Positions 1-8,617 of a DNA stretch of 64,000 nt are shown here, piece by piece (within the stretch, counting starts at the first letter, position 1; every line of letters begins with the position of its first letter). This DNA is from Paraburkholderia phenazinium (GTDB lineage: Bacteria > Pseudomonadota > Gammaproteobacteria > Burkholderiales > Burkholderiaceae), in contig NZ_FNCJ01000003.1 of assembly GCF_900100735.1 (NCBI RefSeq), positions 310,001-374,000 of the forward strand. Reading direction: 5' to 3'. The notes beneath the pieces are model-generated. The model did no database searches, was not told the origin of the DNA, and saw nothing but the letters and a program-made list of their open reading frames with translations. The translations under genes were made by a program, and so were the position numbers.

Positions 1-1
1 G

Positions 2-841
2 GGTGCTGCGCGCGTCCTGAAACAATTGCCGCAGTTGCCTGGCACGGTTCATTTTGTATTTCAGCCCGGAGAGGAGGGAGGCGCAGGCGCGCGGAAGATG
101 ATCGATGACGGGCTGTTCGAACAATGTCCGACCGAAGCGGTGTTCGGCATGCACAACTGGCCCGGTCTGCCCGCTGGACATTTTGGCCTGCGAACCGGCC
201 CGATCATGGCGGCAGGCTCTCGATTTTGCATCAAGGTAACAGGCAAGGGTGCTCACGCGGCGCAGCCGCATCTAGGCCTCGATCCAATACCGCTGGCGTG
301 TTCGATCGTACTCCAGTGTCAGACGATCGCGGCGCGGCACAAGGATCCGGTGGATCCCGCCGTCATTTCCGTGTGCATGTTCCACGCAGGGAACACGGAC
401 AATGTCATTCCGGATAGCGCAGAGCTGCGAGGGACGGTTCGCACGCTGTCGTCCGCTTTGCAACAGAAGTTACAGCGCGATATCCAGCTCATGTGCGAAG
501 GGTTAGCCGCCGCATATGGCGCGCAAGTCGAGGTCACGTTTTTCCAATACTACCCCGCGACAATCAACTCGTCGGCCGAGACCGCACTCTGCGAAGCGGT
601 TATTCGCGAGACGTTCGGCGGCGAGCGCCTGAACCGTGACATCCCGTCGAACATGACATCGGAAGACTTCGGCTTCATGCTGGAGGAGCGGCCCGGCGCT
701 TATGTGCTGATCGGCAACGCTCCTATGGGAACGACCGCGCCGTCTCTGCATCATCCGGAGTACGATTTCAACGACGACATTATTCCGGCCGGCGTCCGGT
801 ATTGGGTCGCTTTGGCGCAGCATTACTTCGGTGCGGTGTGA
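2..841 (+). CDS. M20 family amidohydrolase (hippurate hydrolase/aminoacylase-like), 5' partial
   Basis: The reading frame is open from base 2, so the gene starts upstream of the window. The protein resembles M20D metallo-aminohydrolases (HipO/IAA-amino acid hydrolase type), which cleave N-acyl amino acids or related amides using two metal ions. Visible family marks are the QPGEEGG segment with the catalytic glutamate, the conserved GMHNWPGLPAG stretch with a metal-ligand histidine, and a C-terminal HHPEYDFND segment that supplies another metal ligand. A dimerisation domain lies between, from about GSRFCIKVTGKGAHAAQPH onward. No signal peptide can be judged because the N-terminus is missing. 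The neighbouring importer and GabT/GabD genes suggest it hydrolyses an imported amide, but the substrate cannot be read from sequence. Confidence 0.88.
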   Translation, partial: GAARVLKQLPQLPGTVHFVFQPGEEGGAGARKMIDDGLFEQCPTEAVFGMHNWPGLPAGHFGLRTGPIMAAGSRFCIKVTGKGAHAAQPHLGLDPIPLACSIVLQCQTIAARHKDPVDPAVISVCMFHAGNTDNVIPDSAELRGTVRTLSSALQQKLQRDIQLMCEGLAAAYGAQVEVTFFQYYPATINSSAETALCEAVIRETFGGERLNRDIPSNMTSEDFGFMLEERPGAYVLIGNAPMGTTAPSLHHPEYDFNDDIIPAGVRYWVALAQHYFGAV

Positions 842-976
842 CCGATTGCACTTTTCGGTGCGGGATGGCATCCAATGAACCACATCCGTTAGTAATACGT
901 AGTGTATGTTCGAGAAACGATTGCTGATTTCACAGTGGAACCCACGCGGGTTGACAAACACAGGAGGACTGAAACC

Positions 977-1645
977 ATGATTGACTTTGAGCCAAAATAC
1001 ATCACTTTCGACTGCTGGGGCACGCTGACGAACTTTCGCATCAGCGAAATGACTCGCGAGGCGTACGGGGATCGGCTGCAGGGCGCCGAACTCGAGCGAC
1101 TCGTCGACTTCTTTACCGCTTACCGTCGCGACGAAGCGCTCGGCGCCTGGAGGCCGTTCCGCGAGGTGCTGATCAACGCCGCGCGCCGCGCGTGCAAGCG
1201 CATGAATGTTGAGTTTAGCGAAGCGGACGCGGAGAAGTTCTACCTCGCCGAGCCGACTTGGGGGCCGCACCCGGACGTGCCAGAAGGCCTTTCTCGGCTC
1301 GCGAAAAAGTACAGGCTCGTTATTCTTTCGAACGCGCCGGACGAGCACATCCAGAGCAATGTCGACAAGCTGGGCGCCCCGTTCCATCGTGTGTTCACCG
1401 CGGAGCAGGCCCAAGCGTACAAGCCACGCATGCAGGCCTTTGAGTATATGTTCGATCAGCTGAACTGCAACCCTGAGGATGTGCTGCACGTTTCGTCGAG
1501 CATGCGCTATGACCTGATGACGGCGCACGACATGGGCATCAAGCACAAGGCGTTCGTCAATCGGGGCCACGAGCCGGGCACGCCGTACTACGAATACTAC
1601 GAAGTCAAGACCATCGGTGAAGTCGCCACGCTGCTCGGCCTGTGA
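977..1645 (+). CDS. Haloacid dehalogenase-like (HAD, type II) hydrolase
   Basis: A 222-residue HAD-superfamily protein. Motif I is FDCWGTLTNF with Asp12 as the nucleophile. Motif II is in VILSNAPDEH, the motif III lysine in YKPRMQAF, and the acidic or dipolar motif IV region is VLHVSSSMRYDLMTAHDMG. Length and arrangement match (S)-2-haloacid dehalogenases (cap type I), although the tyrosine usual after the nucleophile is Trp here, so a phosphatase-like or other C-X hydrolase role is possible. An in-frame upstream extension to 902 exists, but the ATG at 977 has a perfect AGGAGG at 962-967 and is preferred. The gene lies between the amidohydrolase and the ABC importer in the same direction, so it probably acts in the same catabolic pathway. 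Confidence 0.85.
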   Translation: MIDFEPKYITFDCWGTLTNFRISEMTREAYGDRLQGAELERLVDFFTAYRRDEALGAWRPFREVLINAARRACKRMNVEFSEADAEKFYLAEPTWGPHPDVPEGLSRLAKKYRLVILSNAPDEHIQSNVDKLGAPFHRVFTAEQAQAYKPRMQAFEYMFDQLNCNPEDVLHVSSSMRYDLMTAHDMGIKHKAFVNRGHEPGTPYYEYYEVKTIGEVATLLGL

Positions 1646-1649
1646 TCCG

Positions 1650-1673
1650 GTGCCCTCGGTTACGCGAGGGCAC
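1650..1673 (+). terminator. Intergenic hairpin after the HAD gene
   Basis: A 9-bp perfect stem GTGCCCTCG / CGAGGGCAC encloses a six-base loop directly after the HAD stop codon. There is no T tract, so it could be a processing or mRNA-stabilising hairpin rather than a true intrinsic terminator. Confidence 0.4.
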
Positions 1674-1747
1674 GGCTGAAACTCGCTAAGGCGCGCGTCG
1701 GCACGAATGGCTTCTACTGAGAAACAACTCCCGTGTGGAGGAGACAA

Positions 1748-3364
1748 ATGAACAAGATAAATATGCGCGCCGCTGCTGGCAGCGCCCAGGAGCAATTCCA
1801 ACAGCTTACGGCCAAGGGCTTGTCGCGGCGCAATCTGCTTCGCGCGATGGCAGCCGGCGGAATGCTGTCGATGACCGGTGCGGGACTGCTGGCCGCGAGT
1901 GGGTCAGCTTTCGCCCAGGAGACGCCAAAAAAAGGCGGCAAGATTCGCGTCGCGACGGCAGCGTCGTCCACGGCCGATACGCTCGATCCCGCAAAGGGCG
2001 CGCTCGGCACGGACTATGCCCGTGCGTTTATGCTTTACAACGGCCTGACCGAGTTGGATTCGCATCTCGGCGCAAGAATGGCCCTGGCAGAATCGATTGA
2101 AACGAAGGACGCGACTGTCTGGGTCGTGAAACTGCGCAAGGGCGTGCAGTTTCACGACGGCAAGGCGCTTGTACCCGCCGACGTTGTCTATTCGATCATG
2201 CGCCACAAGGACCCGGCGACCGCCTCGAAAGCGAAGACGCTCGCGGACCAGATCAAGGACGTGAAGGCGACCGGTGCAGACGAGGTGACGATCACCCTGG
2301 AAAGGGCAAACGCGGACTTGCCGGTGATTCTCGCGACGTCGCATTTCACGATCATCAAGGATGGCACGCGGGATTTCAACACGGCTGTAGGCACCGGTCC
2401 GTTCAGGCTCAAGGAATTTTCGCCGGGCGTGCGTACCGTCGGCGTGCGCAACGAGACCTACTGGAAGACCGGACTGCCGCACCTCGATGAGATCGAACTC
2501 GTCGGAATTGCCGATGAAGCGGCGCGGGTCAATGCGTTGCTTTCCGGTGACGTGCACCTGATCAACGCAGTGACGCATACCTCTGCGTCGCGGATCAAGG
2601 GGACGCCCGGTTTTTCGGTACTCGAGACGAAGACAGGCCAGTACACGGACCTGATCATGAGGGACGAAGGCGGCGTCACGGGCAACGATGATTTCCGCCG
2701 CGGCATGATGTATCTGTTAGATCGCGAACAGATGCTTCATGCGGCTTTTGGCGGGTACGCGGTGATTGGTAACGACCAGCCCATCAGTCCGACGAACAAG
2801 TACTACTTTGCGGGCCTGCCGCAACGGAGCTTCGATCCGGACAAGGCCAAGTTTCACTTCCAGAAGGCAAAGCTCAGCGGCACTCCGTTGCAGGTGTATG
2901 CGTCGCCGGCCGCAAAAGGATCCGTGGAAATCGCGATGCTTCTTCAGGCTGCAGCGCCGCGCGCCGGGCTCAATCTCCAGGTGAGCCGTATGCCCGCAGA
3001 CGGCTACTGGTCCAATCATTGGATGAAGCATCCGCTCAGCTTTGGCAACGTCGACGCGCGGCCAAGCGCCGATGTGGTCTTTACGCAGTTCTTCAAATCC
3101 GATGCGCCATGGAACGAAGCGAACTGGAAGAACCCGAAGTTCGACCAGTTGCTCATCGCCGCTCGCGGCGAGCCGGACGATGCCAAGCGCAAAAAGATCT
3201 ATGGCGACATGCAGGTGCTCGTGCACGAATCCGGTGGGATTGGCATTCCGCTGTTCCTGAGTTCACTCGATGGGCATACGACCAAACTCAAAGGTCTCGC
3301 CTCGATCCCGATCGCTGGCCTGATGGGATATATGTTTGCGGAACACGTCTGGCTTGAGTCCTGA
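1748..3364 (+). CDS. ABC transporter substrate-binding protein, family 5 (peptide/opine type), Tat signal
   Basis: A 538-residue periplasmic binding protein of the SBP_bac_5 family (DppA/OppA/NikA-like). The N-terminus carries a twin-arginine signal (LSRRNLLRAM followed by a hydrophobic stretch and an alanine-rich SAFAQE cleavage region), so export folded through Tat is likely. The family core starts at KKGGKIRVATAASS and includes the typical VVKLRKGVQFHDGKAL segment. The start at 1748 follows GGAGGAG; the frame is open five codons upstream but without a better site. It is the first gene of a five-protein import operon and is separated from the permeases by a strong hairpin, which often lets binding protein be made in excess. 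The ligand is not evident; context favours a small amide, opine or peptide-like compound. Confidence 0.92.
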   Translation: MNKINMRAAAGSAQEQFQQLTAKGLSRRNLLRAMAAGGMLSMTGAGLLAASGSAFAQETPKKGGKIRVATAASSTADTLDPAKGALGTDYARAFMLYNGLTELDSHLGARMALAESIETKDATVWVVKLRKGVQFHDGKALVPADVVYSIMRHKDPATASKAKTLADQIKDVKATGADEVTITLERANADLPVILATSHFTIIKDGTRDFNTAVGTGPFRLKEFSPGVRTVGVRNETYWKTGLPHLDEIELVGIADEAARVNALLSGDVHLINAVTHTSASRIKGTPGFSVLETKTGQYTDLIMRDEGGVTGNDDFRRGMMYLLDREQMLHAAFGGYAVIGNDQPISPTNKYYFAGLPQRSFDPDKAKFHFQKAKLSGTPLQVYASPAAKGSVEIAMLLQAAAPRAGLNLQVSRMPADGYWSNHWMKHPLSFGNVDARPSADVVFTQFFKSDAPWNEANWKNPKFDQLLIAARGEPDDAKRKKIYGDMQVLVHESGGIGIPLFLSSLDGHTTKLKGLASIPIAGLMGYMFAEHVWLES

Positions 3365-3382
3365 TAACGGCCGATTGCAGTT

Positions 3383-3412
3383 GCACGCCGCATCTACGCG
3401 GCGTGCCCTTTT
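3383..3412 (+). terminator. Strong hairpin between binding protein and permease genes
   Basis: The stem GCACGCCGC / GCGGCGTGC (9 bp, six-base loop) is followed by CCTTTTC. It looks like a leaky terminator or a 3' stabiliser of the binding-protein mRNA, a common arrangement in ABC importer operons. Confidence 0.6.
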
Positions 3413-3430
3413 CATTCAGGAGGCACTTAT

Positions 3431-4387
3431 ATGAAAGCCAACGCGCAACGGCTCATTGCCGCTCGCCTCGGTTTCGCGCTGCTCACGCTGTTTCTGGTGT
3501 CGGCCATCGTGTTCGCCATCACGGGCCTGCTGCCAGGCGACGCGGCGCAGCAGGCGCTCGGCCAGGCGGCCACGCCCGAACAGGTGGCCGCCTTGCGCCA
3601 CCAGTTTGGCCTCGATCAGCCCGTGCTGCAGCGTTACTTCCAGTGGTTCGTGCATGCCGTGATCGGCAACTTCGGCACGTCGCTGTCGAACAACATGCCC
3701 GTGAGGGAACTGATCGCGACTCGCCTGCCGAATACGCTCACGCTCGCAGGGTTGACGGCCGCCGTCTCGGTTCCGGTCGCGCTGGCGATCGGCATTCTGT
3801 CGGCGATGTATCGCGGTTCGCTGCTCGACCGCGCCTTGAACGTGCTGACGTTGTCGACCGTCGCGGTGCCGGAGTTTCTGATTGCGACGATCGCCGTGCT
3901 GATCTTCGCTGTCAAGTTGCGCTGGTTGCCGGCACTGTCATACCTATCGGAGGTCACGTCGTTTAGCGCGCTGCTGCGGATCTATGCAATGCCTGTAATG
4001 ACGCTGTGCTGTGTAATCGTAGCGCAGATGGCGCGTATGACGCGCGCGGCGGTGTTAGATCAGCTGGACGCATCATATGTCGAAATGGCCGTACTCAAGG
4101 GCGCGTCGTCCGCGCGCATCGTGTTGCGCCATGTGCTGCCCAACACGATTGGCCCGATCGCGAATGCGGTTGCCCTGAGTCTGTCGTATCTGTTCGGCGG
4201 CGTCGTGATCGTTGAGTCGATTTTCAACTATCCCGGACTCGCGAGTCTGATGGTCGATGCTGTCACGAACCGCGACATGCCGCTAGTGCAGGGCTGCGTG
4301 ATGGTATTTTGCGCAGCGTATCTCGCACTTGTGCTCATTGCCGACCTATGTCAGATCATCTCCAACCCGAGGCTGCGTCAACGATGA
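3431..4387 (+). CDS. ABC transporter permease (DppB/OppB type)
   Basis: A 318-residue inner-membrane permease of the binding-protein-dependent transport family. It has an N-terminal transmembrane helix (about residues 10-30), the periplasmic loop typical of OppB/DppB proteins with the GDAAQQALGQAATPEQV region, five further helices, and the EAA-like loop near KGASSARIVLRHVLPNT that contacts the ATPase. AGGAGG at 3419-3424 supports the start at 3431. The stop overlaps the ATG of the next permease (ATGA at 4384), so the two are translationally coupled. Confidence 0.92.
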   Translation: MKANAQRLIAARLGFALLTLFLVSAIVFAITGLLPGDAAQQALGQAATPEQVAALRHQFGLDQPVLQRYFQWFVHAVIGNFGTSLSNNMPVRELIATRLPNTLTLAGLTAAVSVPVALAIGILSAMYRGSLLDRALNVLTLSTVAVPEFLIATIAVLIFAVKLRWLPALSYLSEVTSFSALLRIYAMPVMTLCCVIVAQMARMTRAAVLDQLDASYVEMAVLKGASSARIVLRHVLPNTIGPIANAVALSLSYLFGGVVIVESIFNYPGLASLMVDAVTNRDMPLVQGCVMVFCAAYLALVLIADLCQIISNPRLRQR

Positions 4388-5340
4388 ACCGACCTAACAC
4401 ATCCCGTGCGGGTACCGTTCGGTACGCGGTACCCGGTGAAGAAGCCCGGCCTTGCGCGGATGCGTTCCAGGACGCCCCCGCCGCAGAGCCAGTCCGGAAA
4501 CGCGGTGCGCTGCGCCGGCTCGTGAACCGCCTCTCGCTGCTGGGCCTGGTCGGCCTCGTGCTTGTCGTATTCTGGCTCGGCGTTGCATTCATCGGGCCGT
4601 TGGTAGCGCCGTACAAAGGGGGCACGGTGACGTCGACTGAAATGTTCGCATCGTACAGCGCGGCACATCTGTTCGGCACCGATTATCTGGGACGCGACAT
4701 GCTGAGCCGTGTGTTGTACGGCACCCGATACACGGTCGGACTGGCGCTCGCGTCGGCGGTTCTCGCCAGTTGCATTGGCACATTCTTCGGGTTGATCGCA
4801 GCCGTATCCGGTCGTCGGGTCGATGAAGCCATGAGCCGACTGTTTGATGCGCTGATCTCGATTCCCAGCAAGATTCTCGCACTCGTCATGATCGCCGCAT
4901 TCGGCTCGTCGGTTCCCATGCTGATCATGGTCGCCGCGCTCGCGTACATTCCCGGCGCCTTCCGCATCTCGCGCTCGCTGGCGGTCAATCTGATGACGCT
5001 CGAATACGTGCAAGTTGCCAAAGCCCGGGGTGAAGGGCTGCTCTATATTGCACGCAGCGAGGTGCTGCCGAACATGATTCATCCGATGCTCGCGGACTTC
5101 GGACTGCGCTTTGTGTTCATCGTGCTGTTGCTCAGCGGGCTCAGTTTCCTCGGCTTGGGCGTGCAACCGCCAAATGCCGACTGGGGGTCGCTCGTGCGCG
5201 AGAACATTGGCGCGCTGGCGGAAGGCGCGCCTGCCGTGCTAATGCCTGCCGTTGCAATCGCAACGCTCACGGTGGGTGTGAACCTGCTGATCGACAGTCT
5301 GCGGCGGCGTGGTGCGCCGGCGCATGGAGGTACCAAATGA
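4384..5340 (+). CDS. ABC transporter permease (DppC/OppC type)
   Basis: A 318-residue second permease subunit. A polar N-terminus of about 40 residues is followed by the first membrane helix (LLGLVGLVLVVFWLGVAFIG region), then the DppC-type segment HLFGTDYLGRDMLSRVLYGT and four to five more helices. The ATPase-contact loop is near KARGEGLLYIARSEVLPN. An upstream in-frame start at 4309 exists but would overlap the previous gene by 79 bases; the ATG at 4384 gives the usual ATGA overlap. Its own end overlaps the ATPase start in the same way (5337-5340). Together with the previous gene it forms the channel. Confidence 0.92.
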   Translation: MNRPNTSRAGTVRYAVPGEEARPCADAFQDAPAAEPVRKRGALRRLVNRLSLLGLVGLVLVVFWLGVAFIGPLVAPYKGGTVTSTEMFASYSAAHLFGTDYLGRDMLSRVLYGTRYTVGLALASAVLASCIGTFFGLIAAVSGRRVDEAMSRLFDALISIPSKILALVMIAAFGSSVPMLIMVAALAYIPGAFRISRSLAVNLMTLEYVQVAKARGEGLLYIARSEVLPNMIHPMLADFGLRFVFIVLLLSGLSFLGLGVQPPNADWGSLVRENIGALAEGAPAVLMPAVAIATLTVGVNLLIDSLRRRGAPAHGGTK

Positions 5341-7166
5341 ACATGATCGAAGTCAAAGGGCTGCGCGTGGTCGCCGGTTCGGCACCCGACCCGGTCGTTG
5401 AGATAGTGAAGGGCGTGGATTTCACCGTGAAAAAAGGTGAAGTGCTGGCGCTGATTGGCGAGTCTGGCTCGGGAAAGACGACGATCGCACTATCGCTGCT
5501 GGGGCACGCACGCGGCGGCTGTTCCATTGCCGGCGGCTCGGTGAGAGTCGGCGGCGTCGAGGTGCTGTCCCTCGATTCAGCCGGACGGCGCGCGTTGCGC
5601 GCGCGTACTGTCGCTTACGTCGCGCAGAGCGCGGCGGCGGGTTTCAACCCAGCTCGCACGATCATGGATCAGGTGACAGAACCCGCACTGCTGCACAGGC
5701 TGATGACGCCTGTTGCAGCGCGCGAGAAGGCCGTGGGACTTTTCCGCTCGCTGGCGTTGCCGTCACCTGAGACGATTGGCGCGCGCTATCCGCATCAGGT
5801 TTCAGGCGGCCAGCTACAACGGCTGATGGCTGCGATGGCCCTGATCACCGATCCCGCCGTCGTCGTTTTTGACGAGCCGACTACGGCGCTGGACGTTACT
5901 ACGCAGATCGAAGTGCTCGCCGCATTCAAAAAGGTGATCCGCGAACTGGGCACGACTGCTGTCTACGTATCGCATGACCTCGCGGTCGTCGCGCAGATGG
6001 CGGACCGCATTGTGGTCCTCAACGGGGGCGCGGTGCGTGAAAACGGCACTACGGCGCAGGTGCTTGACATGCCGGCGGACGACTATACACGGCAACTGCT
6101 AGCTGCGACGCGCCGTCCGGAGCCGGAACTCGCGATCGCGACCGCGGATTCGCTGCCACCGCTGCTCGAAATCCGCAATCTGAACGCTGGGTATGGACGG
6201 CTCGACGCGAACGGTGTACCTGCCGTTTGCGTACTCGACAATGTGAACCTGAAGATTGGCCGCGGCAGCGCGCTTGGCGTAATCGGTGAGTCAGGTTCGG
6301 GCAAGACGACGCTCGCGCGCGTGGTGGCGGGACTTGTGGATCGTACTCGGGGCGATGTACTGCTCGATGGTAAGCCGCTCCCAGCGAAGCTTTCCGCGCG
6401 CACCCTCGATCAGTACCGGCGTGTGCAGATCGTGTTCCAGAACGCGGATACGGCGCTCAATCCAAGCCATTCGGTCGCCGACATCCTGGCACGACCGATG
6501 AACTTCTATCACGGCCTGCGCGGTGCAGCGGCACGTAAGCGGATGCTCGAACTGCTCGATCTGGTAAAGCTGCCGGCGGCGATTGCGAGGCGCCAGCCCG
6601 CTGGACTGTCGGGCGGCCAGAAACAGCGCGTGAACCTGGCCCGTGCGCTCGCGGCGAACCCCGCGCTGATTCTCTGCGACGAGGTGACGTCCGCGCTGGA
6701 CACCGTGGTTGGCGCAGCGATTCTTGACCTGCTGGTGGAATTGCGGCGAGAACTGGGCGTGTCATACATGTTTATCAGCCACGATATTTCGACGGTGCGG
6801 GCGATTTGCGACGACGTCATGGTGCTGTACGCGGGTCAATGCGTCGAAGCCGGCCAGCGCGATGTTCTGGCGGCGCCACCACACCACCCGTACACGGGAC
6901 TACTGATCGATTCGGTACCGGCACTGCGCCCGGGCTGGCTCGACTCACGGCGTGCGCTCACGGGCGCCGTGCTGCCGTCGATGGGGGCGGGCAGCAATTC
7001 GGCCGAACTGTGCAGTTTTCGGGCGCGGTGCCCGGTCCGCATGGACGGCAAGTGCAACGTCACGGCCCCCCCTGCCAGAAAGCTACCCTCGGGAACCGTG
7101 ATCCTGTGCCATCGCTCTGCTGCCGAACTCGATGCCGTGCAGAGAGCCGATGCGATGACGGCATGA
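5337..7166 (+). CDS. ABC transporter ATP-binding protein, fused double ATPase (DppD-DppF/GsiA type)
   Basis: A 609-residue protein with two complete ABC ATPase domains, equivalent to fused OppD and OppF. Domain 1 has Walker A GESGSGKTT (about residue 40), signature SGGQLQRLMA and Walker B VVVFDEPTTALD. Domain 2 repeats the set with GESGSGKTTLARV, LSGGQKQRVNLA and LILCDEVTSALD. The C-terminus has the oligopeptide-transporter cysteine cluster (CSFRARCPVRMDGKC), which in related proteins may bind an Fe-S cluster. It completes the importer encoded from 1748 and is coupled to the permease by ATGA. Confidence 0.93.
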   Translation: MNMIEVKGLRVVAGSAPDPVVEIVKGVDFTVKKGEVLALIGESGSGKTTIALSLLGHARGGCSIAGGSVRVGGVEVLSLDSAGRRALRARTVAYVAQSAAAGFNPARTIMDQVTEPALLHRLMTPVAAREKAVGLFRSLALPSPETIGARYPHQVSGGQLQRLMAAMALITDPAVVVFDEPTTALDVTTQIEVLAAFKKVIRELGTTAVYVSHDLAVVAQMADRIVVLNGGAVRENGTTAQVLDMPADDYTRQLLAATRRPEPELAIATADSLPPLLEIRNLNAGYGRLDANGVPAVCVLDNVNLKIGRGSALGVIGESGSGKTTLARVVAGLVDRTRGDVLLDGKPLPAKLSARTLDQYRRVQIVFQNADTALNPSHSVADILARPMNFYHGLRGAAARKRMLELLDLVKLPAAIARRQPAGLSGGQKQRVNLARALAANPALILCDEVTSALDTVVGAAILDLLVELRRELGVSYMFISHDISTVRAICDDVMVLYAGQCVEAGQRDVLAAPPHHPYTGLLIDSVPALRPGWLDSRRALTGAVLPSMGAGSNSAELCSFRARCPVRMDGKCNVTAPPARKLPSGTVILCHRSAAELDAVQRADAMTA

Positions 7167-7395
7167 CGACACGATTCGTGCAGGTGGTATGAGTTGCCGG
7201 CTTGTACTACGCATTTCGCATCCCACGGGGCAGCTTTCCGGCTTCGAAACAGAGCATGTGGCGAAGGTATTCCGTCCCACCTGACTCCGATTTTGGTTTT
7301 TCGACCGATCCTGCAACAACTTGATGCGCAAACGGTCATGGCTTCCGCTCCCTTTGGCCACTGCTGAAGCATTGACGACATATCTAGGAGGGCGC

Positions 7396-8322
7396 ATGTC
7401 CTTTGTTTATAAAGCCGATCCCGTCCGCGGTGCCGAATGGGCGGAGTTCTTTGCTCGCAAAATGCCGGATATGCCGTTCCATATCTGGCCCGACGTGGGG
7501 GATGCGCGCGACGTGCGTTACCTTGCCGCGTGGCAGCCCCCGGCAAACCTTATGACTGACTTTCCAAATCTAGAAGTTCTATTCTGTACCGGCGCAGGCA
7601 TCGATCACCTCGATCTGTCGGTCGTGCCCGACGCGATACCAATCGTCCGCATGGTCGAGACCGGGATCGTGAGCGGAATGGTGGAATACGTGACGCTGGC
7701 CGTGCTTTCTATTCATCGCGACTGGAAAACCTACCTTGAACAGCAGCGCGAACGCGATTGGACAGCACATCGCGTGCGCCCTGCATCGTCGCGCAGGGTC
7801 GGCGTGCTGGGACTAGGTTCGCTGGGAAGAGCTGTGTTGCCTCGCTTGCAAAGTTTTGGCTTCTCGTGCGCTGGTTGGAGCAGATTTCCACAGCAAATGG
7901 ACGGCGTTGATTGCTATGCCGGCGCAGACGAAATGGGTGCGTTTCTCAAACGCACCGACATTTTGATCTGTCTGGTCCCATTGACCGACAGTACGCGTGG
8001 CATCCTTGATAAACGGCTTTTTGACGCGTTGCCGCGCGGCGCGGCCGTGATAAACGTTGGCCGCGGCGGACACCTGGTGCAGGACGATTTGTTGCAAGCA
8101 CTCAACGACGGAACGCTTTCCTATGCAGTGGTGGACGTCTGCGAACCCGAGCCTCTGCCACGCCACCATCCTTTCTGGACGCATCCGAAAGTAACACTGA
8201 CCCCACACATCGCCAGCATGACACAGCCAGAAACCGCGGTCGAAGCAGTTGTGGCGAACATTCGTCGACTTAAGGAAGGGTCGCCGATGATTGGCCTTGT
8301 GGACAGTGCGCGCGGCTACTAG
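7396..8322 (+). CDS. D-2-hydroxyacid dehydrogenase, GhrA-like (glyoxylate/hydroxypyruvate reductase A family)
   Basis: A 308-residue NAD(P)-dependent dehydrogenase that closely matches the layout of E. coli GhrA, including the characteristic C-terminal DSARGY ending. The Rossmann motif is GVLGLGSLGRAVL. The catalytic Arg is likely in LINVGRGGHLVQDDLL (present as INVGRG), the Glu in VVDVCEPEPLP, and the His in TLTPHIASMT. The start at 7396 has TAGGAGGG 4-11 bases upstream; the in-frame extension back to 7321 lacks such a site. It reduces 2-keto acids such as glyoxylate or hydroxypyruvate, or runs in reverse. Here it may handle a keto or hydroxy acid made by the cluster. It is convergent with gabT. 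Confidence 0.9.
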   Translation: MSFVYKADPVRGAEWAEFFARKMPDMPFHIWPDVGDARDVRYLAAWQPPANLMTDFPNLEVLFCTGAGIDHLDLSVVPDAIPIVRMVETGIVSGMVEYVTLAVLSIHRDWKTYLEQQRERDWTAHRVRPASSRRVGVLGLGSLGRAVLPRLQSFGFSCAGWSRFPQQMDGVDCYAGADEMGAFLKRTDILICLVPLTDSTRGILDKRLFDALPRGAAVINVGRGGHLVQDDLLQALNDGTLSYAVVDVCEPEPLPRHHPFWTHPKVTLTPHIASMTQPETAVEAVVANIRRLKEGSPMIGLVDSARGY

Positions 8323-8617
8323 CGAACGGGATGTTTTCCGTAGCACCGTCAGTGCGCACGCAGGGTACACCGCCGGCAACGCTGCCTCGATGCGGTCGAT
8401 CGTCTCATCTTGAAGCTTGTATGCGTTCGCGATGAAGATAACGATCGACGAATTCTTGGAAGTACGAGGGAAGTAAGGCCCAAAGATGTTGGAAAATCTA
8501 GCTACAAACGACATTGCACGAGCGCGAAGGCATGAAACGACGCGTTGCGTTGAGCGCGCTCCCGCTAGACGAGCGCCCTTGGCAAATCCTCACGCGTCGT
8601 ACCTCCTCTCGTGTCCT

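Noticed and set aside
503..1801. Long minus-strand frame of 432 codons across the amidohydrolase and HAD genes
   Set aside because: It lies opposite two genes with clear family motifs and has no family likeness; it is a high-GC antisense shadow.
8556..8576. GCGCTC/GAGCGC hairpin as terminator of gabT
   Set aside because: No T tract on either strand and a short stem; chance is likely in high-GC DNA.
8323..8617. Possible small gene or remnant between the ghrA-like gene and gabT
   Set aside because: Minus-strand codons around 8350-8514 look partly protein-like, but no family could be named and there is no consistent start.
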